Assembly (NCBI GenBank): GCA_964449375.1
Contig: CAYVAS010000006.1
Span: 8,041-72,040, forward strand
Direction: 5' to 3'
Length of the DNA: 64,000 nucleotides
Origin: JAFDWI01 sp964449375
GTDB taxonomy: Bacteria; Actinomycetota; Acidimicrobiia; Acidimicrobiales; Iamiaceae
Shown: piece after piece, positions 34,711 to 43,472 of the stretch
Layout: each line of letters opens with the position of its first letter
Numbering within the stretch: the first letter of the stretch is position 1
Program-made: the position numbers and the translations under genes
The notes under the pieces: generated by a model
What the model was told of the DNA's origin: nothing
The model's input: only the letters and a program-made list of their open reading frames with translations
The model's database searches: none

Positions 34711-35619
34711 TCAACTACTTGAACCGTTCCGGGGCGGCAAACATTCCCGTCGCTCGCGCAACACCGCGCACAGGTCGCCCATCGAGTCCAGCCGTTCGGC
34801 CACCGCGGCCGCGTCGAAGAGCACGTCCGCGGGGTCGCGGCAGGCTTCGACCTCCTCCCAGGTCAGCGGTGCGGACACCCAAGGTTGGGCCCGTCCCCGC
34901 AGCGAATAGGGCGCCACGGTCGTCTTGGCGGGACGGTTCTGGCTCCAGTCGATGAACACCTTGCCTTCCCGGGCGGACCTGGTCATCTTGGCCACGACCT
35001 CCTCGGGGGTCTCCTCGGCCAGCTCCTCGGCCAGGCCACGGGCCCAGTCGGTCGCGTCGTCCGAGGAGGTGTCGGCGACCCCCGCGAGCACGTGGATTCC
35101 CTTGGACCCCGACGACTTGGCCACAGGTGTCAACCCGGCGGCTTCGAGACGGTCCCGCAACCGCAGAGCGACCGCGCAGCACTCCACCGCGGTGGCCGGC
35201 GCGCCCGGATCCAGGTCGAATACCACCTGGTCGGGTCGGGCGATGTCGGGGTGACGCCACATGGGGGCGTGCAGCTCGAGGGCGGCCAGGTTGGCCAGCC
35301 ACACCAGCGTGGCCAGATCCGCACCCAGCACCGAGTCGACGGTGGTGCCCTCGCCGATGGTGATCTGTTCGCGGTGCACCCAGTCGGGCGTTCCCCGCGG
35401 GGCGTGCTTTTCGAAGAAGCTCTCGGCTTCGACGCCGTCGGGGTAGCGCTTGAGGGTCAGGGGTCGGTCGCGCAGGTAGGGCACCAGGGCGGGTGCGACC
35501 TGCCGGTAGTGACTCACCACGTCGGCTTTGGTGAACCCCACCGACGGGTAGAGCACCTTGGTCTGGTTGGTGAGCGACACCGGATGGCCGTCGATCTCGA
35601 TGGTGCCGTCGTCGCTCAT
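34711..35619 (-). CDS. Stand-alone LigD-type polymerase domain (AEP/PrimPol family)
   Basis: 302 residues, consisting of only the polymerase domain of LigD. Conserved pieces: LTNQTKVLYPSVGFTKADVV, RPLTLKRYPDG, FFEKHAPRG, the catalytic VFDLDPG (Asp135, Asp137), SGSKGIHV and the third acidic site VFIDWSQNRPAKTTVAPYSL. Mycobacteria carry similar stand-alone polymerases (PolD1/PolD2) that add ribonucleotides in repair. No Ku or ligase gene is in the window, so participation in end joining is not shown. GGGGAGA lies 9 nt before the ATG. Confidence 0.9.
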   Translation of the reverse strand: MSDDGTIEIDGHPVSLTNQTKVLYPSVGFTKADVVSHYRQVAPALVPYLRDRPLTLKRYPDGVEAESFFEKHAPRGTPDWVHREQITIGEGTTVDSVLGADLATLVWLANLAALELHAPMWRHPDIARPDQVVFDLDPGAPATAVECCAVALRLRDRLEAAGLTPVAKSSGSKGIHVLAGVADTSSDDATDWARGLAEELAEETPEEVVAKMTRSAREGKVFIDWSQNRPAKTTVAPYSLRGRAQPWVSAPLTWEEVEACRDPADVLFDAAAVAERLDSMGDLCAVLRERRECLPPRNGSSS

Positions 35620-35768
35620 GCCGCGAGTCTCCCCGACCGCGGACACCGGCAAACCAGTCCCGGGCCCCTCCGATCGCTCCACCTGGGTGCCGGGTGCCGC
35701 AGCGGGATGGTTTGTGGTGGGCCTGGAAGGGAAGTGGGCAGCACCGCTGAGCCCATCGAAGAGGTTCC

Positions 35769-36269
35769 ATGTCCGTTCTCGATTCGGAGATCCTGACCGA
35801 ACTGGCCGCCCGCCTGGGCGGCCGTGCCCACGACGAGGGCTTCACCGTCGCCACGGCCGAGTCGCTCACCGGTGGGTTGTTGAGCAACGCGCTGGCCCAG
35901 CGCAAGGCCGCCTCGGAATGGTTCCGGGGCGGGGTGGTGGCCTACGCCAGCGAGGTGAAGTTCCAGGTGCTGGGTGTGCGGCCCGGCCCGGTGGTCACCG
36001 AGGAGGCCGCCCGCCAGATGGCCCGCGGTGTCGCCGACCTGCTGGGCGCGGACCTGGGGGTGGCCACCACCGGGGTTGGGGGCCCGGACCCCGAGGAAGG
36101 TCTCGAACCGGGCACGGTGTGGCTGGCCGCCCGCGGCCGGCACGAGACCATCACCCGGCTCCACCACTTCGACGGTGATCCCGAAGCGGTGTGTGCTGCG
36201 ACGTGCAAGGCCGCGTTGGAACTGGCGTGGGAACTCACCGAACGCACGCCATTCGCGCTGGCAGACTGA
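35769..36269 (+). CDS. CinA C-terminal-type amidase (NMN amidohydrolase, PncC-like)
   Basis: 166 residues, equal to the CinA C-terminal domain alone. Hallmarks: TVATAESLTGGLLSNAL with the catalytic Ser/Lys region, WFRGGVVAYASEVKFQVLGV, and TTGVGGPDPEEGLEPGTVWL. The family hydrolyses nicotinamide mononucleotide to nicotinate mononucleotide and ammonia in NAD recycling, which fits the NAD operon at 15-18 kb though it is not linked to it. A GAAGAGG ribosome-binding site precedes the ATG. Confidence 0.9.
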   Translation: MSVLDSEILTELAARLGGRAHDEGFTVATAESLTGGLLSNALAQRKAASEWFRGGVVAYASEVKFQVLGVRPGPVVTEEAARQMARGVADLLGADLGVATTGVGGPDPEEGLEPGTVWLAARGRHETITRLHHFDGDPEAVCAATCKAALELAWELTERTPFALAD

Positions 36270-36273
36270 CCGT

Positions 36274-36293
36274 CGGCCCGGCGCCTCGGGCCG
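36274..36293. terminator. Hairpin between convergent genes
   Basis: CGGCCCG (36274-36280) and CGGGCCG (36287-36293) form a 7-bp stem with a 6-nt loop in the gap between the convergent cinA-type and flavodoxin genes; likely bidirectional. Confidence 0.5.
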
Positions 36294-36295
36294 GG

Positions 36296-36919
36296 TCAGC
36301 TCGCCGGGTAGGGCGAGTCCCGGAGCAGCTCGGCCAGGTGCACGGCGTGCGCGGCGAGGGTCGCAGTGGCCTGGGCGGTGGGTTCGGGCGTGGTGTCCAG
36401 GTCGCGATAGTCGACCCTGTGCATCGCCTCGCCCACCCAGTAGGTCGCGCCGCTCGCGGGGACGGTGAAGCCCACGTCGGTGAGCGCCTGGAACAGCTCG
36501 GCGGTCACGTGGTGCGCGCCGTCCTCGTTGCCCACCACGGCCACGACGGCGACCCGGTCCAGGCTCACCATGCGTCCGTCGTCGTCGGTTTCGCCGAGGA
36601 ACGCGTCCATGCGTTCGAGCACCCGTTTGATCACCGAGGAGGGCTGACCCAGCCAGATGGGGGTGCCCAACACCAGGATGTCCGCATCGAGGATTCGTCG
36701 GCGCAGTTCGGGCCACGCGTCCCCGGGGCCCTCGTCGGAGGTCACCCCGGGAAGGATGTCCAGGTCGGCCAGGCGGACCGTCGGCGCCACGTCGACCAGG
36801 TGGCTGCGCAGCGCGTCGGCCACCTCGTTGCACAGTTCGTCGGTGCTGGAGTGGTGGCCATCGGGTGAGCTGGAGCGTTTGAGCGTGCCGTTCAGCACCA
36901 GGGCGGTGAGCCCGCTCAT
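36296..36919 (-). CDS. Flavodoxin-family NAD(P)H-dependent FMN reductase
   Basis: 207 residues. The flavodoxin fold shows in ALVLNGTLKRSSSPDGHHSS (phosphate loop region), DILVLGTPIWLGQPSSVIKR (FMN-binding), and VAVVAVVGNEDGAHHVTAEL. Such proteins reduce quinones, FMN or metal ions with NAD(P)H. The start codon overlaps the stop of the hemerythrin gene by 4 nt (ATGA), so the two are made together; a redox link between flavin reductase and a diiron protein is plausible but not shown. Confidence 0.85.
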   Translation of the reverse strand: MSGLTALVLNGTLKRSSSPDGHHSSTDELCNEVADALRSHLVDVAPTVRLADLDILPGVTSDEGPGDAWPELRRRILDADILVLGTPIWLGQPSSVIKRVLERMDAFLGETDDDGRMVSLDRVAVVAVVGNEDGAHHVTAELFQALTDVGFTVPASGATYWVGEAMHRVDYRDLDTTPEPTAQATATLAAHAVHLAELLRDSPYPAS

Positions 36920-37830
36920 CCAGCCTTTGCCTTCTTGGAGCTGCTGGAACCCGACGACTTGGAACTCGACGCCTTGGACGACTTGGAGTTCGAGGATTTC
37001 GAGTTGGACGACTTGGATCCGCGCGCGGCCGCCTGGGTGCGTCGGGCCCCACGACGAGCCTGGGAACCAACGTCCTCGGCGGCGTCCTTGGCTTCGGTCA
37101 CGACCTTTTCGCCCCGGTCCCGCGCGGCGCGCACGGTCTGGACGGTCTCGTCGACGACGCTGCCGGCGGCCTCGCGCACCTTCTCGGCGGAGCGCCGTGC
37201 GGTGCTCGATCCGGTGGGTCGGCTGCGGCGGGGCTTGACGCCACGGACCCGGTCGATCAGGTCCTGGAGCGCCGCGACGCTGCCCTGGGCGACGCCGGAG
37301 ACGGTGTCGCCAACGCGGTCGACGATCGCGGCGACCCCGCCGGCGACCTGGTTCTCGGGAGGGGTGGAGGGGGCGCGGGGGTGCGGTCGGCTGGGGGCCA
37401 CCTCGCGGGCTTCGACCATGGCGTCACCGAGTTCGGTGAGCGCCTTGCGGCCCAGTTCCTCCCGCACCTTGGGGAAGTACTCGGCCTCTTCCTCCTGCAC
37501 GTGGTGACGGACGGCTTCGATCAGCACGGTGACCTTGGCATGGAAGCGTTCGTCCTCGACGTCGGTGTTCTCGAGCTCCGAGAGCAGCCACTTGACCACG
37601 TGGTGCTCCTCGATGCTCTCCAGCACGACGTCGTCGATGTCCTCCACGGTGGCGCGGGTGACCGGGTAGAACAGCTGCTCCTCGATCACGGCGTGTTTGG
37701 AGAGCTCCTCGATCATGCGATCGACCAGGTCGCGCCGCGTCTTGAACGCACGATCCCCGGTCTTCTCGTAGTCCTTGAAGAGCTTCTCCACGGATTTGTG
37801 TTCGTCCTTGAGCATGGTGATTGCGTCCAT
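36916..37830 (-). CDS. Hemerythrin-domain protein with Ala/Arg/Lys-rich tail
   Basis: 304 residues. The N-terminal 140 form a hemerythrin/HHE helical bundle with a full ligand set: His11, His46, Glu50, His76 or 77, His110 and Glu114 (DEHKSVEKLF, HAVIEEQLFYP, EEHHVVKWL, RHHVQEEEAEYFP). It likely binds a diiron centre and oxygen or NO. From about 160 the chain changes to amphipathic Ala/Glu/Arg helices (AEKVREAAGSVVDETVQTVR) and ends in a Ser/Lys/Asn repeat (KSSNSKSSNSKSSKASSSKS) that looks nucleic-acid-binding, like a histone-H1-type tail. This fusion is unusual. No clear ribosome-binding site; the Met is chosen by homology. The stop overlaps the flavodoxin start by 4 nt. Confidence 0.85.
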   Translation of the reverse strand: MDAITMLKDEHKSVEKLFKDYEKTGDRAFKTRRDLVDRMIEELSKHAVIEEQLFYPVTRATVEDIDDVVLESIEEHHVVKWLLSELENTDVEDERFHAKVTVLIEAVRHHVQEEEAEYFPKVREELGRKALTELGDAMVEAREVAPSRPHPRAPSTPPENQVAGGVAAIVDRVGDTVSGVAQGSVAALQDLIDRVRGVKPRRSRPTGSSTARRSAEKVREAAGSVVDETVQTVRAARDRGEKVVTEAKDAAEDVGSQARRGARRTQAAARGSKSSNSKSSNSKSSKASSSKSSGSSSSKKAKAG

Positions 37831-37868
37831 ACTCGGGGACTTCCCGCCGCGGCGGGCTTCAACCAAGC

Positions 37869-38741
37869 TCAGAGCAGGGCGGCGGCCAGACGACGCCAGT
37901 CTTCGCGGGGGAGCCCGATCCGGTCGTCGCTGAGCACCTGGAGGCAGACATGGTCGGCGCCGGCGTCGCGGTGCTCCGCGATGCGGGCGGCGATGGCGGC
38001 CTCGTCACCCCAGGCGACCAGACGGTCCACGAGTCGGTCGCTGCCGCCGTCGGCGAGGTCGGCTTCGTCGAAACCTGCCCGCATGATGCTGCGCGCATAG
38101 TTGGGAAGGCCCAGATAACCCGCCAGGTGCGCCCGGGCGGTGGCGCGGGCCGCGTCGGGGTCGGTCTGGAGCACCACCGCCTGTTCCGGGGCGATTAGCG
38201 GACCCGGACCCAGCGCTTCGCGGGTGCGCCGCGTCAGATCGGGAGTGCCCAGGTACGGGTGGGTGCCCGCGGCGCGTGCGCCGGCCAGACGGATCATGCG
38301 CGGCCCCAACGCGGCCAGCACCCGGGCCGACCGGGGCAGGGGCCGGGGTTGGGCGTCGAGCTCGTCGAGGTAGGCGACCATGCGGCTGTAGGGCCGTTCA
38401 TAGGTGCCCACCTGGGTCCCTTCCACCAGCGCCTGGTGGCTCACGCCGATGCCGATGAGCAGCCGGGGGCCGTGCTCGGTGGTCAGCGCGTGAAAGCGTT
38501 CAGCGGTCTCGGACGCCTCGTGCAGCCACAGGTTGAGAATGCCCGTGGCGACCACGCAGCGTTCGGTGGCGGCCAGCAACGCCGCGCAGGTGGCGAACAG
38601 GTCACCGCCCACGTCGGGCAACCACAACGCCCGGTACCCCAGCTCGTCCAGTTCGGCGGCGGCCTCGGTCGAGGCGCCGGCGTCGCCGTAGCGCAGGCCC
38701 GCGCTCCACAGTCCGATGCCGTCCAGGGTCGAGGCGTCCAT
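37869..38741 (-). CDS. LLM-class F420-dependent oxidoreductase
   Basis: 290 residues. The group-specific pattern is present: GIGLWSAGLRYGDAGASTEA, ELDELGYRALWLPDVGGDLF, FHALTTEHGPRLLIGIGVSH, and the C-terminal AGADHVCLQVLSDD. In actinobacteria these smaller LLM proteins are commonly F420-linked. CACAAT lies 6 nt before the ATG on the minus strand, a weak -10 for a leaderless start. The small unknown gene at 38793 lies just upstream in the same direction. Substrate unknown. Confidence 0.85.
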   Translation of the reverse strand: MDASTLDGIGLWSAGLRYGDAGASTEAAAELDELGYRALWLPDVGGDLFATCAALLAATERCVVATGILNLWLHEASETAERFHALTTEHGPRLLIGIGVSHQALVEGTQVGTYERPYSRMVAYLDELDAQPRPLPRSARVLAALGPRMIRLAGARAAGTHPYLGTPDLTRRTREALGPGPLIAPEQAVVLQTDPDAARATARAHLAGYLGLPNYARSIMRAGFDEADLADGGSDRLVDRLVAWGDEAAIAARIAEHRDAGADHVCLQVLSDDRIGLPREDWRRLAAALL

Positions 38742-38792
38742 GGCCCCATTGTGGCGGACCGCCACCAGACGCGGCGCAGACGGGCCGGCGTC

Positions 38793-39149
38793 TCAGGGGG
38801 CCATGACCGCCCAACCGCGCCGTTGCAGCTCGGCGGCCAGCACCTCGGAGCCGATGGAGCGGACCTGGCGGGTCTGGGCAGCGGTGGCCCGTTCGGCGGC
38901 GGTGACCGGGCCGCGGCCAGCGCGGACCCGGGGATCCTGGTCGACGCCGGACTCGGCGGCGTCGGTGAGTTCGGCGATGAAGGCGTCGGCTTCGTCCCGG
39001 GTGAACTTGCCGTTGCTCTGGCGCTGGGTGAAGCCCATGGGCCCGCGGGCGTCCTTGAAGTCGACGTGGCCCGCCTCCTGGAGCAGCACGAGCAGCTCCT
39101 CGATCTGACGTCGGGTTGCTGGGGGTCCGCTGGGCTGTCCGAAGGCCAT
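38793..39149 (-). CDS. Small protein of unknown function
   Basis: 118 residues, soluble and charged, mostly helical by composition. The N-terminal half (RRQIEELLVLLQEAGHVDFK, then FTQRQSNGKFTRDEADAFIA) looks like two short helix pairs, an arrangement seen in small protein-binding domains. No family is recognised. Base composition and codon use match the neighbours, and the frame is uninterrupted, so it is a real gene. CAGACT lies 7 nt before the ATG, similar to the gene starting at 21176. It sits 51 nt upstream of the F420-type oxidoreductase gene. Confidence 0.6.
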   Translation of the reverse strand: MAFGQPSGPPATRRQIEELLVLLQEAGHVDFKDARGPMGFTQRQSNGKFTRDEADAFIAELTDAAESGVDQDPRVRAGRGPVTAAERATAAQTRQVRSIGSEVLAAELQRRGWAVMAP

Positions 39150-39226
39150 GACTCCGAGTCTGCCAGTCCGGTGCGACAGTACGGGGCCCCGCTCCCCGAG
39201 GCCGGAGCCGGGCGCGGGTGGCTCGG

Positions 39227-39232
39227 TAGGCT
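39227..39232 (+). promoter_or_regulatory. -10 hexamer TAGGCT for pta, leadered
   Basis: TAGGCT lies about 36 nt before the pta GTG, placing the transcript start around 39239 with a leader of about 30 nt. Confidence 0.45.
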
Positions 39233-39268
39233 CCGGAGGCGAATCGTCCGATCACGAACGGGATCCAG

Positions 39269-41356
39269 GTGAACGAAGCGTCAGCGACAGGCATCTACGT
39301 CACCGCCCCCGAAGGCGCCACGGGCAAGTCGATCGTGGCGCTCGGCCTGATCGAGGTGCTCACTCGACGGGTCGGCACCATCGGGGTGTTCCGTCCCGTG
39401 GTCCGCTCGGCGGACCCGACCGTGGACCGGTTGGGCCAGCGCCTGGCCGGCGCGCTGGGCGATTCCCAGGCGGCCCGACTGGGAATCGGTGTCACCTACG
39501 CCGATGTGCACCGCGACGCGGACGGCGCGATGGAGTCGATCGTCGCCGCGTACCGTGAGCTGCGGGAAGCCTGTGAGGTGATCGTGGTGGTGGGCTCGGA
39601 CTACACCGACGTGGTCGGGCCCACCGAGTTCGCGTTCAACGGCCGCATCGCCGCCAACCTGGGCACCCCGGTCCTGCTGGCGGTCAGCGGCCACGACCGC
39701 AGTCCCGCCCAGGTCGGCCAGGTGGTGGCCATGGCCCGCGGCGAGCTGGCCGAGGAGCACGCGGTGACGATCGGCGTGGTCGCCAACCGCTGTGATCCGG
39801 ACCGACTCGACGACGTGGTCGCCCAGCTCGACGACATCGGGGTGCCCGCCTGGGCGTTGCCCGAGGTGCCGCTGCTGTCGGCGCCGCGCCTGGACGAGAT
39901 CGCCGAGGCCCTGGACGCGGAGCTGTGCTTCGGGGACGCCGGGGCCATGGCCCGCGAGGTGCTCGAGGTGCGGGTCAGCGCGATGACCGTGGAACACATC
40001 CTCGAACGCGTGAACAACGACCAGCTCTGCATCGTCGCCGGTGACCGGTCCGACGTGATCGTGGCGTTGGTCGCCGCGCACGCCACCCCGGGTCTGCCTT
40101 CGCTGGCGGGCATCGTGCTGGATGGCGGCTACACCCCGGGGCCCGAGGTGACCGAGCTGGTGCGCGGCCTGGACGAGCACCTTCCGATCCTGTCGACCCG
40201 GCACGACTCGTTCCGGTCCGCGCAGATCGTGTCGTCGATCCGGGGTCAGATGGCCACGGGTACCCAACGCAAGATCGACGTCGCCCTGTCGACCTTCGAA
40301 CAGCACATCGACGCCGACCGCTTCGCGCAGATGCTCGAGGTGCCGCCCTCGGACGTGGTGACCCCGCTGATGTTCGAGTCGATGCTGGTGGATCTGGCCC
40401 GGGCCGAACGTCGGCGGATCGTGCTGCCCGAGGGCAACGACGAACGGATTCTGCGGGCGGCCTCCACGCTGTTGGAACGCCAGGTCGCCGACATCGTGCT
40501 GTTGGGTTCGCCTTCGGCGATCACCAGCCGGGCCGCGGCACTGGGCGTGGACGTTGGCGCCGCCGAGATCATCGATCCGAACCGGTCGGATCTGGTGGAG
40601 CCCTTCGCGACCGAGTACGCCCGGTTGCGCGCCCACCGGGGCATCGAGGTGGACGTGGCCCGCGATCTGGTCCGGGACGTGTCGATGTTCGGCACCCTGA
40701 TGGTGCACCTGGGCCATGCCGACGGGATGGTCTCGGGCGCCCGGCATTCCACCGCCCACACGATCACCCCGGCCTTCCACATCATCAAGACCGTGCCGGG
40801 AACGGGCAAGGTCTCCTCGGTGTTCTTCATGTGTCTGGCCGACCGGGTGCTCGTCTACGGCGACTGCGCGGTGATCCCGGACCCGACCGCCGAGGAGCTC
40901 GCCGAGATCGCGTCGGCCTCGGCGGACACCGCGGCACGTTTCGGGATCGAACCGCGGGTGGCGATGCTGTCGTATTCGACCGGCGAGTCGGGCACCGGCG
41001 CGGATGTCGACAAGGTGCGCAAGGCGACCGAGTTGGTGATGGCCAACCGTCCGGACCTGCCCGTGTCCGGGCCGATGCAGTACGACGCCGCGGTCGACTC
41101 GGCGGTGGGTGAGGCCAAGCTGCCCGGGTCGCCGGTGGCGGGTCGGGCGACGGTGTTCATCTTCCCGGACCTGAACACGGGCAACAACACCTACAAGGCG
41201 GTGCAGCGGTCCGCGGGTGCGGTGGCGATCGGCCCGGTGCTCCAGGGGCTGCGCAAGCCGGTGAACGACCTGTCTCGGGGTGCGACGGTGCGCGACATCA
41301 TCAACACCGTGGCCATCACCGCCGCGCAGGCGGCGAGCCCTTCCACGTCCGCCTGA
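39269..41356 (+). CDS. pta: Phosphate acetyltransferase
   Basis: 695 residues, the long form. It has an N-terminal P-loop-like domain (TAPEGATGKSIVALGLIEVL), a central DRTGG domain (about 215-320) and the C-terminal PTA_PTB catalytic domain (about 370-690), with RRIVLPEGNDERILRAAS, MVSGARHSTAHTITPAF, SYSTGESGTGADVDKV, and the closing LNTGNNTYKAVQRSAGAVAI. It interconverts acetyl-CoA and acetyl phosphate. ackA follows 103 nt later on the same strand, giving the usual acetate overflow or uptake pair. GTG start. Confidence 0.95.
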   Translation: MNEASATGIYVTAPEGATGKSIVALGLIEVLTRRVGTIGVFRPVVRSADPTVDRLGQRLAGALGDSQAARLGIGVTYADVHRDADGAMESIVAAYRELREACEVIVVVGSDYTDVVGPTEFAFNGRIAANLGTPVLLAVSGHDRSPAQVGQVVAMARGELAEEHAVTIGVVANRCDPDRLDDVVAQLDDIGVPAWALPEVPLLSAPRLDEIAEALDAELCFGDAGAMAREVLEVRVSAMTVEHILERVNNDQLCIVAGDRSDVIVALVAAHATPGLPSLAGIVLDGGYTPGPEVTELVRGLDEHLPILSTRHDSFRSAQIVSSIRGQMATGTQRKIDVALSTFEQHIDADRFAQMLEVPPSDVVTPLMFESMLVDLARAERRRIVLPEGNDERILRAASTLLERQVADIVLLGSPSAITSRAAALGVDVGAAEIIDPNRSDLVEPFATEYARLRAHRGIEVDVARDLVRDVSMFGTLMVHLGHADGMVSGARHSTAHTITPAFHIIKTVPGTGKVSSVFFMCLADRVLVYGDCAVIPDPTAEELAEIASASADTAARFGIEPRVAMLSYSTGESGTGADVDKVRKATELVMANRPDLPVSGPMQYDAAVDSAVGEAKLPGSPVAGRATVFIFPDLNTGNNTYKAVQRSAGAVAIGPVLQGLRKPVNDLSRGATVRDIINTVAITAAQAASPSTSA

Positions 41357-41459
41357 CCCGAGGGGTGCTGCGTGCCCGGTGGGGGGCGGAGCCGGAGCCG
41401 GTGCAGGTCTATTGTCGCCACGTGACCCGGCGACGTCTGCGACCGAGGAGCCCGAGACG

Positions 41460-42674
41460 ATGAACGCGACGGTGCTGGTGTTCAACGCCGGGTCCTCGTC
41501 GGTCAAGTACGAACTGATCGACACCGTCACCCAGCGGGTGCTGGCGGCGGGACTGTGTGAACGGGTGGGCCGTGACGACGCGGTGCTGCACCACCGGGTC
41601 GGCGACGACGAACGCAGCGGCCCGGTGGCGGCGCCCGATCACACCGGCGCGGTGCAGGCGATCCTCGACGCGTTCGCCGAGCGGGGGCCCGACCTGGTCG
41701 CGGCCGGGATCGTCGGGGTGGGCCACCGGGTCGTGCTGGGTGGGCCGGACCTGTCGGCCCCGGTGATCATCACCGATCGGATCCTGGCGCGCATCGACGC
41801 GCTGGCTCCGCTGGCCCCGCTGCACAATCCGGCGAACGCCGCGGCGATCCGGGTGGCCCGGGCGTTGTTGGACGACGTACCCCACGTGGCCGTGTTCGAC
41901 ACTGCGTTCTTCACCGATCTGCCGCCCGCCGCGGCGCACTATGCGATCTCGCCGGACTTCGCCGCCGAGCATGCGATCCGCCGGTACGGGTTCCACGGCA
42001 TCTCCCATGAGTACGTGTCGCGCACGGTCACCGACCACCTGGCCGGTGACGACCCGCAGCGCGCGGCGGAGCTGCGTCAGATCGTGTTGCACCTGGGCAA
42101 CGGCGCGTCGGCCTCGGCGGTGGTGGGTGGTCGCCCGGTGGAGACCTCGATGGGGCTGACCCCCTTGGAGGGCCTGGTGATGGGCACCCGGTCGGGCGAC
42201 ATCGACCCGGCGGTCGCCTTCTATCTGCACCGTGAGCTCGGCATGGACATCGACGCCATCGACCGGCTGTTGAACCATGAGTCGGGGCTGCTGGGCATGA
42301 CCGGCACCAATGACGTGCGCGACATTCAGGCTCGGGTCGCCGGCGGGGACCCCGCAGCCCGCGCCGCGATGGACCTCTACGTGCACCGTCTGGTCAAGTA
42401 CGTGGGTGCCTATGCCGCGGTGATGGGTGGGTTGGACGCGTTGAGCTTCACCGCCGGGGTCGGCGAGAACGACGCGGCCGTGCGGGCCGGGGTGGCCGCG
42501 CCCCTGGCGTTCCTGGGCGTCACCGTCGACCCGGACCGCAACCCCGGAGGCGATGACGCGCCCGATGCCGCGCCGCGGACGATCTCGCCCGAGGGTGCGA
42601 CGGTCTCGGTGCTGGTCGTGCCCACCCAGGAGGAGCTGTCCATCGCCCGTCAGGTCGTCGATCTGTTGGGCTGA
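41460..42674 (+). CDS. ackA: Acetate kinase
   Basis: 404 residues. It converts acetyl phosphate and ADP to acetate and ATP, pairing with Pta. Signatures: VLVFNAGSSSVKYELI (N-terminal phosphate binding), HNPANAAAIRVARALL, RRYGFHGISHEYVSRTV (catalytic His), LHLGNGASASAVVGGRPV, TSMGLTPLEGLVMGTRSGDI with an active-site Arg, and FTAGVGENDAAVRAG. AGGAG lies just before the ATG at 41460. Confidence 0.95.
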   Translation: MNATVLVFNAGSSSVKYELIDTVTQRVLAAGLCERVGRDDAVLHHRVGDDERSGPVAAPDHTGAVQAILDAFAERGPDLVAAGIVGVGHRVVLGGPDLSAPVIITDRILARIDALAPLAPLHNPANAAAIRVARALLDDVPHVAVFDTAFFTDLPPAAAHYAISPDFAAEHAIRRYGFHGISHEYVSRTVTDHLAGDDPQRAAELRQIVLHLGNGASASAVVGGRPVETSMGLTPLEGLVMGTRSGDIDPAVAFYLHRELGMDIDAIDRLLNHESGLLGMTGTNDVRDIQARVAGGDPAARAAMDLYVHRLVKYVGAYAAVMGGLDALSFTAGVGENDAAVRAGVAAPLAFLGVTVDPDRNPGGDDAPDAAPRTISPEGATVSVLVVPTQEELSIARQVVDLLG

Positions 42675-42796
42675 ACGTACTGCTGGGGGTTCGGGCCAGC
42701 CACGTCGCTTCGGAGTGAGCGAACCGACCGATGATCTGGCCGGCCGGACATCGTCTGCACCCATCGAGCAGTCCATCACATCGAGGAGAACCGATC

Positions 42797-43312
42797 ATGA
42801 CGACCTCCACCTACTTTCCCGCCTCCCCCTACGACGGGGTGGTGACCTTCGAGGGCCCCGAGCTGCACCTGGCCGCGGTCCAACAGCAGAACTTCCCGAT
42901 GGCCGAGATGCCCCGACTGATGGACGGCATCTTTCCGGCGATCTTCGCGGCGCTTGCCCAGGCGGGGGCCACACCGGTGGGGCCCGCGCTGGCCCTGCAC
43001 AGCCGCATGCCCACCGACACCGTGGACTTCGCCGTGGGCGTGCCGGTCGCCACGCCCCTGGCGCGGGACCTGGAGCTGCCCTCGGGCTACACGGTGGTGG
43101 CCACCCCGTTTCCGACCGGCCCGGTGGCGGCCACCAGCTACATCGGACCCTTCGAGGGTCTCGGCCAGGCATGGGGGCGGTTCATGGACGGCGTCGTGGC
43201 CGCCGGGCACTCCCCCAGCTCCGACTTCTTCGAGGCCTACGTGTCGAATCCGGCCGAGACCGAGGACCCGGCGAAGCTGCGCACGGACCTGGTGGTCTTT
43301 CTCGCCGACTGA
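42797..43312 (+). CDS. GyrI-like small-molecule-binding domain protein
   Basis: 171 residues. The fold resembles the GyrI/SOUL effector-binding domain found at the end of AraC- and MerR-type activators and as stand-alone proteins: a beta strand with VTFEGPELHLAAVQQQNF, a helix FPAIFAALAQAG, AVGVPVATPLARDLELP, and the ending YVSNPAETEDPAKLRTDLVV typical of the YxxDP-type close. Stand-alone members bind or break down small molecules or inhibit gyrase in E. coli; the function here is unknown. AGGAGA lies 8 nt before the ATG. Confidence 0.75.
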   Translation: MTTSTYFPASPYDGVVTFEGPELHLAAVQQQNFPMAEMPRLMDGIFPAIFAALAQAGATPVGPALALHSRMPTDTVDFAVGVPVATPLARDLELPSGYTVVATPFPTGPVAATSYIGPFEGLGQAWGRFMDGVVAAGHSPSSDFFEAYVSNPAETEDPAKLRTDLVVFLAD

Positions 43313-43460
43313 CGGCCTCGCCGACTGATCGCCTCGCCGACGCCGTTTCGGGCCGGGTCCCCGACCCCGCACCGACCCGTTGCGGAACTGTGGTGGCGGA
43401 AGGTCGTACCGCCCCCTCTTCGCTCCAGGTTGCGGAGAGGGGGATGTCTCTGCCGGTGCG

Positions 43461-43466
43461 TACGGT
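43461..43466 (+). promoter_or_regulatory. -10 hexamer TACGGT, leaderless promoter
   Basis: TACGGT ends 6 nt before the helicase ATG at 43473 and so rejects the longer reading from 43380. Confidence 0.6.
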
Positions 43467-43472
43467 GGACCC

